Positions 25,942-36,135 of a DNA stretch of 64,000 nucleotides are shown here, one piece after another (position 1 is the stretch's first letter; every line of letters begins with the position of its first letter). This DNA comes from Gavia stellata. Lineage: Eukaryota > Chordata > Aves > Gaviiformes > Gaviidae. The stretch is taken from positions 1,798,001 to 1,862,000 of the forward strand of contig NC_082637.1 of assembly GCF_030936135.1 (NCBI RefSeq). The letters run 5' to 3'. The translations under genes and the position numbers were made by a program. The notes under the pieces are model-generated. The model saw only the letters and a list, made by a program, of their open reading frames with translations, was not told where the DNA came from and searched no databases.

Positions 25942-28900
25942 TTATTTGCCTAATTTTTTGGCAGCCTTTGGGAACTTCTTAAACTCATCCTGTTCCTTGA
26001 AAAAAAGCTGAGCAAGGATATGATCTGCTGTTGCATGGAAGTAGTCATTCATACGAAGAGTTTCCAGCTATGAAGAAAAAGACAATATTTAAAAAAGAAT
26101 AATTATAGCTACCTGATCATTTTTACAATATTAATAATATGGAATATTGAAGTGCACCTCAAATCCAAGATGAAAATGAATTAATATAAAAGTATATAAC
26201 TGATGACAAGTCTTACACTGGGCTGTCAAGACCACTGGGTACATGTAACCTTAGAGAAATACACCCTTGCTCTGGCTCCTCCGACGTAGACTAGTTCCAG
26301 GCTTACAAAGATCTCTCCCTTTCGTGGCTGCTCAGGTTGTGAAGACCCTCAGCCTGGCCAGTCCGCCCAAGGACAGGCTCCGTCTCTTGAACACCAGCAG
26401 TACCACATGCACAAACACAATCTGAATTCCATCTCTCTTACACACACGTACAATACACACACATGCGAGCATATCACACCCTACCACAGAGCTTTTCTTT
26501 GTCTTCCCCACCTCCTGTTTCCGTGTACAGAGTTTTGATAGGTGTTGCATGCCAACCACTCACACCAGAAGGGAACTTGCACTGTCAGAGTACTTTACAT
26601 ATTCTTAGAATTTCTTTTGAAAGGTGTGCACCAGAGCATAAAGCTTACATGCATGAGAAAAGCATAAGATTATGTACAGTTGAACATTTTTTTACTCCCC
26701 TTGTCCCTATGAATTCTCACCTGGTTCCCCGTACTGTAGGCTAGAATCAAAAACAAATCCTCATCACATACGCTCTTGATATAATGCTGGGTTCCAACAG
26801 GGAAAAATATGACATCTCCAATGCCGATGTTGAAGTTGGCAGTGACTCCAGAGAGAATAACTCCAACCTATTGCAAGTAAAGCAGCAATCTTCAACACCA
26901 ACAATTTTCAGTGTGTTGTTACTGTATAAATGCACAGCAACAGTCCCAGCACTGCACCGAAATCAGCTAGCATAGCATCAGTGCTTTCACTGATCCTAGG
27001 CAAATCCCTGAGTAAGAACATGCTAAGTCCTCACGTGATGGAGTCTCATCATTCCATCTCTATTACCTTTGCACTTCAAATTTGCACTGAGTGAAAAACG
27101 TAATAGAATCCTGTACTCTAAATTGTAATACTCACAAAATTTTCTCTATTTATCTGTGCCTCAGAGGCGCTAAATCAAAAGTATTGCCTTTTTACTTTGT
27201 ACTCCCAGTATTCAGGAGAGTGGGGATTCTTGTCATAAGCATGTGTGATTTTGCTGAACAACTTAACAAGGTGGACCACTTCTGCTCTTTGTGTAACTCC
27301 ACTTTGACTAGAGAAGCTTCCACAGATGTAACTGAGATCAAAATTTTGCATGGAGAAGGAAAGCGCAGACACTGAAGGTTTTGTAATGCTACTAACTGTA
27401 CTATTATTAATCAGGGCTGGGAATCAGTTATTAGGTCTGTAATTGTTATACAGCCAAAACTCCACTGACTTATCCCTCCCCGATGTAACAAATTACCTGT
27501 CCACAGCCGCTAATGACATAACCCATCTCATTAGCATTGAAGTGGAAATGAGGCTGCCCCAGTCCATTGCTGAATATCCTGAGAGTTGCTAAGGTAAGGG
27601 TGTTTTCATGCTGAAAAGCAGAACAACAATGTTCAGAAAATCATCCAAGTTTGTTACACCCCTGTTATACATGGCAAAGCAGTGATGAACCCCCACAAAT
27701 TGCATACTGTGCCTTATGTTTAAATAGCTACAGTATCCAATTAAAAGACATACCTTGTTCAGTGACTCACTAAAAATTTTTTCTGTTTCATTTAGTCCAG
27801 TGCCATTTATGCGGTAGCGAGCCCACTGGAAGATTCCTCCTGGAAAATGATATTCTGCTGACCCTAAAACAAAGACAGCTAAATGAGCATTTCCAACAAG
27901 GTTTGGTTAACATTAGTTGTTAGCGCATTGGCCAACTTCAAGCCATTACTACGTACTAAACTTGAGGCCTCGAGTCTTACGAGCCTCTGGAACCAAAAAG
28001 AAAGCCCACTTAGCTTATCTATCCTTCGTGCACTAGACACTATGCAATCTCCTTTACAGTATTTTTGTGTATTCAGATAACCATAATGAAAACCTCCAAC
28101 TAGATTTTTTCCATCCCAAATTGCTATCAATAACGATACATTTAAAGAACATACTAACTTTCAGTATATTAATTCGTGTTAACCTTTATGGCACTGATTG
28201 TGTGTCACAGAATTTTGTAAAGTACTGCCAGTGCAGAAGAACATTTTGGTCCAACTGCAATGATTTTTGTCACCCATTTATTTCTCATGACCTCCATCAG
28301 CTGTGTGGGGAATTCCGGACCTGTATTTGCTTTTTATAGCTGCTTGAATAGACTATACTACTTGGAATTAAGTTTTGCCATCTATGTTTATTAGGTGCTC
28401 ACTGATAATCACTAGATCCAGGCTGTACAAAGGTTGTTTAATGCAATTGTTGATAAACAAAGAGTAGATATGGTTCAATGCTGTTTATGAAGTTTTATTT
28501 GTAAAAGAACAGGGAGGACATAATTAGGTATATGTTAAGGTGTTTATTTATTGACATTTCATATGCAAATGCAAGATACTCTAAGAAGCTCAGCACCGCT
28601 CACTCTCCAGCTAATCTGCTGCAGGTCTGCCTGGCCTAGTAGATTTTAATTTCTGAATGAAAAGTTTAGGTTTAGGTTATTGCTTAACTTAACTGTAGCA
28701 GGGAACACACCAGTCCTGGTTACATACATCAGTAGAAAACCTTGAGCTGGGAAGTATTTAGTTCATGCCCTGCTGCTTACTGGCATTCTGCTCTCATATC
28801 TACTGTTGCAGATAGAAACATTAAAATCAAAAGGGTAAACTACTCTGAGATAAGAATCAGGTTATGCATCTGCAAAGGGCAGTAATTAGATGTATTATCA

Positions 28901-29200
28901 ATATATTTTTCATTTTATCTCCTCAAATTTGTATAATTTCTCTATATACTTTTTAACTCCTGTTTCAGTGAATCGATTACAGATCCCCTCCTCTCCCGCT
29001 CTAGAAACATGAAGAGCTCTTGCATACAAAGTTCTTAGATGTATACCTTTGAGATTGTAGAAGTACTGCCATACGAGGTTGTCCGGAGACTGCACATAGG
29101 TGGCATTTTTTACAAGCTCATCTAAGTTTGGTGGGAGGTTAACTGCTTGATCTTCTGCTTGTTTCTTGAATGTTCTGATGAAGTTAACTCCACCTTGTGG
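25942..29200 (-). CDS. DYNAP-like: Bicupin gene, linker exon and four exons of cupin domain 2
   Basis: Exon 29200-29047 is an inter-cupin linker with an NAT sequon. Exons 27863-27754 and 27610-27497 together mirror the single motif-1 exon of cupin 1: FPGGIFQWARYR, then GLGQPHFHFNANEMGYVISG. Exons 26867-26721 and 26067-25942 mirror its motif-2 exon: GDVIFFPVGTQHYIKS, then LETLRMNDYFHATADHILAQ. All four ligands are kept, but the Arg at -3 is replaced by Gly (LGQPH), so the two domains may differ in activity. The protein ends in a lysine-rich tail (AAKKLGK). Confidence 0.9.
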
Positions 29201-32200
29201 CTGTGGGACACACAATGCATATTAAGTTGACAGAGACACACAGCAAACTGCGGAATTAAAATTTTGCTTTGTTGAATACCCCACTTAGTACCTGGTGGTA
29301 GACAAATTCTGCCTTGTGGACATACCTCATCTCTTTAACTGCCTAGCCCTGTCAATACTCTATTATCCTCCTTTGCTCTCTGCCCTTCCTCCTCAGTTAC
29401 CACAGAGGGTTGGAGCAGAAGGGAAACTTGATCCGTCTCCTATCAAACTGTTTCAGTGTGGGAAGGTCTATCACAATTCTGTGGTTTGAACATGCAAATT
29501 CCTCAGACTCAGCAGAAACTCTGTGGCTGTATTCTTGCTCAAGGGACATTGCCAACTAGTCAGTTCAAATAAGATCCATTTTAACAAGGCTATGGACTTA
29601 TCTATAGTTTCCTATGAGACCCTCTCATACCACAGAATTCATCAAGGGTCTATTGGGAAATTAGCTTTGGGCTTCACTATGTTATTTTCCTTTCCACCCT
29701 TGGAAATATGGAGGATCCTCCATGAATGTGAAAAGGAGAAAAAGTTTCTTGGAGACAGCATCATCATTTATTTCTGCTTGTGTAAAAAGGAACACACAGG
29801 GTGGCACAGTGTCACACAAAGGACATGTATACATCCTTCCATGCTGATGGGACTAAAAAGAACAGCTGAGGTAGGGAGGATCCGCTCCAAAAAATATAGA
29901 GAGCAAGCCTGCACTGCCATGTTAATGTGTAGAAGACTAGATAGAGGCTGGCTATCCTATCATACAGACCTTTAACGCTCTAGCTGCTATATCCTCTGGG
30001 GTAGAGAAAAATGCATCATCTACATCCAAGGTCTGAAGTTCTTCATGTGTTGTAAAAAACAGCAAGAACACACAGTCTTCTGACCCTACGTTCTTTATCC
30101 AATGCACAGTGTTTCTAGGGAAGAAGATCACTTGACCAGCCGTGACATTGTATGTGGTAACCACGCTGTCATCTGCACCAATTACTCCAATCCAGGCAGT
30201 ACCCTGTAACATAATCAGAACTTAACAATTGTAATGAAAGTTTTCTCATTTAATCCATATGCGGCAAATCAATAATTCAAGTAACCTAAAGGCTGTTAGG
30301 AAAAAACAGATCCTGATGCACTCTCTAACAAGCCTTTGTGAACTTAAATCCAGAATAGCATTTTAAGTGACAAAATTTTAGAAGGTTTAAGGAACACATG
30401 ACAAATACACATTTCTCATACTTAAATAGTTTCTTATTAAAGAGGCTGTGAACGGCTATAAAGGAGCCATCTTTGACCCAAAACTGCTGGAGAGAGGACC
30501 GGATGTTTGTGGAATGCCTTATGCCAAGGAGCATCCCCCATCCAGCTGGAGCTGTTCAGTTCTATGCTGATCAAAATAGGAATAATTATTCTTAGAAATA
30601 AATTAATAATTGAGATATATCTAAGCACCTGTTCTTCCAAAGAAAGATCATTTTGTTTTCAAATTAATATGCTGTCCTGAATTCCTCACGGTGAGTTTAT
30701 ATTTATCTCTCTTATTTTCTTCATTTTTACAGATTTGGAATTTGACACTCAGATGAGATAGAACAAACCTTTTCAAAGAATATTTATCTGGGGGGGAAAA
30801 GGGAGGGGTACTTGGTCTAGGAAAGAGAAGGCTTTATAGGAACAAAACAGTCTTCCGTGTATAAAAAGTTGTGAGAAAGAAAGATGATCTGAGGGTCTCC
30901 ACAGCCAATGGAGAGAAACAAGGATTTTTTTCTGCAATAAACAAAAATGCGCTTTGTGTACCAGCACAAACATTCTAATGGTCTGTGTGATGAAACATGG
31001 GAGACAACTATTTTTTGATTTTATAATAGCTCCTTTGTTGAAAATTTTTAAAAACTGAACAAAACTGTCAGATATGCTTTAGGTGTTCTTATCCTGCATC
31101 AATACAGGGGATGGAGCCAGAGGCTTTCTGAAGAACCTTAACAGTCCTTCATCTCTGTGATTCTGTGATGGTTCTCTAATATAATTACTTTAATCATTGT
31201 AAGCACTTGGATAAGTACATAAAATTCTGTAACTTCCAGGTAACCAAAGTCTCCTCTGACCTCATTTTTTAGACTTCATTGGAAGCTACAGGTGTTTGGT
31301 ACTCTTGCAAGTAACAACATTAAACAACCTCTTTCAAGCATCTCCATTTGAAAATGTTATTTCAAGCAAGAAAACTAATGTCATACATCAATCAATGGTA
31401 ATTTTGCTTTTATTACCCGTTAACATTCATATGCAATGTATATGTAATTTTTTTTTTTACATAAGTACATCATCTGTATAGACATGATGCTTTAAACTGC
31501 AAAACCAATTGGGAAAGCTGAAATAATCAGATAATACCTGTAGCAGGTAGCCGTGTTCATTGGCATTAAAATGCCAGTGGGGAGCCCGAAGCCCTTTGCT
31601 TTTGATCCGTAAGGTTCCAAAAGTCATTTTGGAGCGATGGTTATTGATACTTTTTCCAAATTCCATTTCTTCATCACTTTGATATTCATTTACATCCTTC
31701 CTGAATCTTGCCCACTGAATTTCACCACCTGGGTAGTTATGTACCTGTAAAGTTAGTGAGAGTGGAGAATTGTGTTAATTGTGGACAGTGGTGACCAAAC
31801 AATCCAAAAATAGTTCAGAAAATTCTTGGTCTAAGCAACACTGAAGGGACTACTCCTTTTCTCAGTGAGGATTCCCTCTGTATGTATTTTAGTCACTTTT
31901 CACAATCATTTATATACTTTCTCGTGTCGTGAGATTTGTTTTTACAAATGAGAGATAAATAGAGATACCAAGAACAAAATGATCTGCTCCTCCTCGTCTT
32001 ACATCATTCTGGACTTTGATTTGGGAAATCAATTACATATATGCTTAAACTTATAGACTGAAAACATTTAGAACATTTGCTGAGTAAGACATTTTCCTGA
32101 ATTTCTATGTTTGCAAACTATTTTCACCTGAAAATATTCCTTTCCCAATATTAGTACTGCCTCTAGAACATGTTTTGTACTTAGAATAATCATCTTTCAC

Positions 32201-35067
32201 TGAGGAAGGGTATATTAAAAGGGTTGCTCTCCTCTTAAACACTTCTGTTTGCATTCTTAAAAACATTTTTTGTTTGAAAATTAGTTACATAGTTAAATCT
32301 AACATGAAAAAGTACCAGAATGGCTGTTGTCAGTTTAAAGTGGCCTACTATCTATCTATTCTTTTTCCTCTTTTGCTGAAAAGCAAAAATTAATCAGGAA
32401 TTATTTTTTTATACAGATATATATTTAGAAGATGGATTATGTCTTTAGAGTTTGCTCAAAGCATATGTTTCGATAAGTATCAAAATACACCTAAAAAAAC
32501 CCTATATAATTCCTAGGGCTTCATTATGTTGTCAATTAATTCATTTTAGCTCACTGAAATAAGATCGTAGTTAATTTTTCTTTGTAACATAACAATTTGT
32601 TTGATTCCAGTCCTAAGAACGAAAAGGTTAGTGTGCTACTCGGCTTACATTAAAATTTGCTCTTTCTGGTTTTGTTTCTCAGAATTTCATACTGTGTAAT
32701 TTCAGAATCACACATAAAATGGGTGTCTTGTCTTGAAAGCCTAATTTGTTGGAGCAATTATTTAGTTCTCCAAGAGGTACTCCAGAGATCCATACCACTT
32801 CCAACATCTGTTATGAATTGGAGTGAAATGCCATCAGGAAGTTTGTGTCTCTCCCCATGGATTATAAAAGAAGCCTGGATAACAGGTTTAGACTGATCAC
32901 CTAATGCTTAAAAAACAGTTAGGTGAAATTAATTCATTAAACTTCTATATATGATGCTAGAATATTATTGCACAAGATGAACAATTTACCTTTGATTTCC
33001 CCAGATGATTCAGGAACTGGAATTTGATATCCACACTTTTTTCATCTGGTTTTGGGGAAGATGCACCATCGTCTTTAACATCCGTCTCTTTCATAAAGGC
33101 AGCATTATTTACATAGACCAAGGACAGGGCCAGTACCCCTATTGCAGTGGTGATAACACAGGCCAACAGACAAACTAGAAAGACTTTCATTAGGGACCAG
33201 TTGCCCTTTCTTTCCTGAAATCAATAAAAAGTCCCCCGCAACCAAAAAAGAAAGCTTTATTAGATCTAACACACAGGAGAAAGTTTGTGATAGTTCTTTT
33301 GTAATCAAAACAGTATGCCTTTCAGAAACACAGGTGTAGCCAAATTATTGGGCCCAGTACAGGGAAACCTCATAGAGTATGTTATCAGATTGTAGCTGTC
33401 CTTTCATTATTTCATCAAGTAAAAGCATGTCTTCATCATCCTAGGGTCTTACAAATGCTTGAAGATTTTTTCATTGCTGTTTCTAATCTATATCACAAAA
33501 CACTGAAGACCTGTGGCATCAACTCATGGCAAACCTTCAACTCTGGGGCAGAAATGCTGCCCCTGCTTTATGCCACATCTCACACAGCCCAGCTCCCTGG
33601 CAGCGGAGAAGGCAGACAAGAATGGGGAAATGTCATCTGTACTAATGGCTCTGGGCATAATTTCTTTCCTGAAAATTTCCTTTGTGGACATTCAGGCCTC
33701 TGGAGGAGGGTGAAGGGGAGAAGCAGCTGGGCATGCGGAAGCACACAAGTTCTTTATAGAAGGCCAAGGCACTTCTGGCACCATAAAGCATCACCTTGGT
33801 GAGTATATTCAGAGTTTCTGGTCCCTTAACCATTTTTGCTGCTGAAGCTGCAGCTTCAGATGAATAGAGACTGCATTCTCTGGCCCAAATTTTAGAACTA
33901 TCTACTGATTCTGGGTGCACAGCTTTATCTACCTTTAAAAGTCTGATTTTTCAGACAGTGAGTGCCTGAAAATGAGCTACAAGTGTTGATTTCTTAAGCT
34001 GGACAATCAGAAATGAAAAAATTGAAGATGACTTGCTGAATTTAACAAAATTACCTTTTGCGTGGATCTATTTGACAAAAGCTCTTCACAAATATATTTC
34101 TCTTGCCAGCAGAAAAGTGCTCAAAATACCACCCTATTCTATTCGGTAATAATCTTTTCTACAGTTTAAATTACTCTCTTTTTAAAGCTTGTGTTCAATT
34201 AAGTATTACAACAGCAGTACTCAGACCACGGAGTCTCATCAGAGAACAAGGCTTTATAGTTAAATGCATTTGAAATCCCCATTTTCCAGATTTGAAGGAC
34301 CTTTAATTTACAGCATTTTCACAGCAGTGGCACCAATTCAATAATTATTTTTAAAGTTGAAAGTACATATTACACAATAACAACTAATACAGAACATTCA
34401 ACCTCAGCTCAACTGTGTGGAGTGAGTTATGTTGTGAGAAAATCAATAGCCTTGGTATATTTATAGCCAAGAAGCAGCACTGTGCTGACTGCAAACAAAT
34501 GTAACGGCTTATGAGCGATACGCCAACTCTCATTCAAATCCCAGGAAGCAAAAACTTTAATGAGAAAATTACAGAGAATTACTTTTCTCAAGGGCAAAAA
34601 AAAAAGAAAAGATGAAACAGTACTCTAATGTGTAACTCAGTAGCGATACTAAACATTACCACAAGATGAGCTTTTAAGTAGCTCTTTCTGTTAAAATCAA
34701 TGGGGAATCCTCCAAAGATAATTACTTTGTCCAGTAGTTAGAGGATAAAGAATTTAGCTATTAACTTAAGTGGGGCCAGGGAATTCTGTCTCACAGTTCA
34801 GATCCTAGCTAGTGCACATGGAGCTATGCATTTTAGGACCTTAGCAACTGAAACCCTTTACAGCTTTTATTTTCTTCAGGACCTTCTTAATAGTATAGGA
34901 TTAGGTCATACCACAAAATAAGGGTTTAGTCTTCAGACTGACTCTGTTAACAATAGTTTGCTAGCACTGTAGAAGAAAATGACCGGTACCTCTTTCTTTG
35001 GCCACTCTTTTCCTTTTGAAGAACTTTGTATGTTCTCTCCATGCATTTCAAATGCCTGGTTATCCAT
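25942..35067 (-). CDS. DYNAP-like: Membrane-anchored bicupin (germin/oxalate-decarboxylase-like) at the DYNAP locus
   Basis: Nine coding exons, all in frame: 35067-34990, 33214-32990, 31744-31538, 30203-29970, 29200-29047, 27863-27754, 27610-27497, 26867-26721, 26067-25942; 464 residues. Residues 1-34 are a short cytosolic tail, about 36-60 a signal anchor (KVFLVCLLACVITTAIGVL). Cupin 1 (about 102-248) has ligands H157, H159, E164, H204; cupin 2 (about 300-464) has H357, H359, E364, H402. Sequons at N189, N280, N319 and N324 fit a luminal/extracellular ectodomain. The ATG is the first in its exon, with A at -3 and G at +4. Known: this fold includes Mn-dependent germins and oxalate decarboxylases/oxidases; predicted vertebrate members have, I believe, been called spherulin-2A-like. 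Inferred: a type II surface protein of unknown substrate. All exons are open. Two donors are weak (GTACCG after exon 1, GTCTGT after exon 4). Non-coding 5' exons and promoter were not located. Confidence 0.9.
29970..31744 (-). CDS. DYNAP-like: Bicupin gene, two exons of cupin domain 1
   Basis: Exon 31744-31538 (69 codons) opens with VHNYPGGEIQWARFR and carries cupin motif 1, GLRAPHWHFNANEHGYLLQG: two His (157, 159), a Glu (164), and an Arg (154) three residues before the first His. Exon 30203-29970 (78 codons) carries motif 2, GQVIFFPRNTVHWIKN, with His 204. The spacing between second His and Glu (four residues) is the germin/fungal oxalate-decarboxylase type, one longer than in Bacillus OxdC. 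Bacterial OxdC has its catalytic Arg (R92) at the same -3 position. Confidence 0.9.
31095..31165 (+). repeat. Old CR1 LINE 3' end fragment
   Basis: Ends in tctgtgattctgtgat, the CR1 3'-terminal repeat, preceded by a degraded match to its 'gatcttctgaagacccttcca' section. Only about 70 bases are recognisable. It lies in an intron of the bicupin gene, antisense to it. Confidence 0.55.
32990..33214 (-). CDS. DYNAP-like: Bicupin gene, transmembrane-anchor exon, DYNAP-like
   Basis: 75 codons in phase 0 between acceptor tgatttcag and donor GTAAAT. It encodes a short basic stretch (ERKGNWSLMK), about 25 hydrophobic residues, and a charged stalk rich in K, D and E. The segment from NWS through CLLACVITTAIGVL agrees at most positions with remembered human DYNAP (NDWSMWKVFLACLLACVIMT...). 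That similarity extends outside the hydrophobic core (NWS/DWS, KVFL), which argues for homology rather than convergence of membrane sequence. Confidence 0.85.
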
Positions 35068-35076
35068 TTAGTAAAG
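34990..35076 (-). CDS. DYNAP-like: Bicupin gene, first coding exon (cytosolic tail)
   Basis: Acceptor ctaatctatttcag is followed by a nine-base leader and the ATG at 35067. It encodes 26 residues, MDNQAFEMHGENIQ... ending EWPKKE, and stops in phase 0 at a GTACCG donor. The exon was chosen because it supplies an ATG in a strong context, a good acceptor with a CTAAT branch-like motif, and a phase matching the next exon. It lies inside a longer open frame of another phase that I reject as a gene. Confidence 0.7.
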
Positions 35077-35994
35077 CTGAAATAGATTAGTCCACAGAAG
35101 ACAAGAAAAACATTGAAACAAAAGAATGTTAATTCCGATATGTGCTCAGTTATGTTACAGGGTCCAGGGAAGTGACTCATCTTCTTCTGCATAGTAACAC
35201 TAATGGCATTTAGTGCAGTACCATTGTGCAGAAATGTGATGCAATACAAAAAACTCTTCACTAAACTACAACAGAAAGGTCTGACAATTTCCACATTCAG
35301 ATTTAACGTTATTCACATATCACATGAACCCTAAGACACAACATGACAATGAGATAGAGTCTGAACCATCAAATAATTGGGGGAAAAAAAAAAAGCAGAG
35401 GTCATCTAGTTCCTTTACCTATGCTAAAGGCCTAATATATTTATATTACAGTTTTGGCTGGTTGTGCAATCTACTTTTACAACCACAAAAACGGTTGAGT
35501 TTCCAGAACTTCTTTGGCAACCCATTTCCCTGCTTAGATATTATTATTGTTAAAAAGGTTTTCACAAGCTTAAGTCACTCTTGCTGCGACAGAACTGTCA
35601 CATTTTACCCTCCCGCGATGGACCTAACTACACAGGAAATGCCCTACTAGGAGAGACCAACAGTACCTTCAGTCCAGTGTTTTTTCTCCAATGGGGCTTT
35701 AGGAAATGATAAGGGAGAGCATAGCCTGGCTACTATTTCCAAGTTACACCTTTCATACTATACAAGCACACATAACTGTTGGATGAGAGATGCTAGAGGA
35801 AATAGCCTCTTCCCTTTAGATTTCATTTTATGAAAAACTCCGTGACCTAGACAAAGTCTTTTTTGAACCTGCTGATACTCCCTGACCTCCTAAGTTTACT
35901 GCTTGCTGGTTAAAACAAAGAGCACTTCTCAGTCTGAAACAGATCTCCTACTAGCTCCTTTAAGGTCTCCTACACTTCTGTGTTGTGGAATTTG

Positions 35995-36135
35995 AGCAAC
36001 AACAAACACATGTGCCCCTCTCCAAGCTGAAGGTCCCAGCCTTTTTAGTCTCTCCCTATGAGGCAGCTCTTCCATCTCCGTGATCATTTCAGTCACTCTC
36101 CTCTGGATCTTCTCTAACTCTACCACATTATGAAA
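35995..36135 (-). repeat. CR1-like LINE fragment (RT C-terminal region)
   Basis: On the minus strand the frame reads LEKIQRRVTEMITEME and then ELPHRERLKRLG, matching the CR1/L2-type reverse-transcriptase section usually seen as LE(R/K)VQRRATKMI...YEERL(R/K)ELGL. Neither 5' nor 3' end is present, so this is an old internal piece. Confidence 0.65.

Larger units (their letters stand above)
26068..34989. other. Introns of the bicupin gene
   Basis: Eight introns, the longest being 33215-34989, 31745-32989, 30204-31537 and 27864-29046. They are AT-rich. A short CR1-like 3' end on the + strand lies at about 31095-31165. An open frame of 150 codons on the + strand (29523-29975) runs through an intron and has no recognised domain. 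No other gene was seen inside. Confidence 0.6.

Noticed and set aside
29523-29975. 150-codon open frame on the plus strand
   Set aside because: Lies in an intron and reaches antisense into bicupin exon 30203-29970; no domain seen.
33642-33920. 92-codon minus-strand frame containing an 18-bp perfect palindrome (33842-33859)
   Set aside because: Within a bicupin intron, no family recognised, and a single palindrome of this size can arise by chance.
34947-35294. 115-codon hydrophobic open frame on the minus strand that looks like a small membrane protein
   Set aside because: Another frame of the same stretch carries a splice acceptor, a strong ATG, and a donor in phase with the bicupin anchor exon, which explains the locus better. 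The hydrophobic frame has no recognised family.
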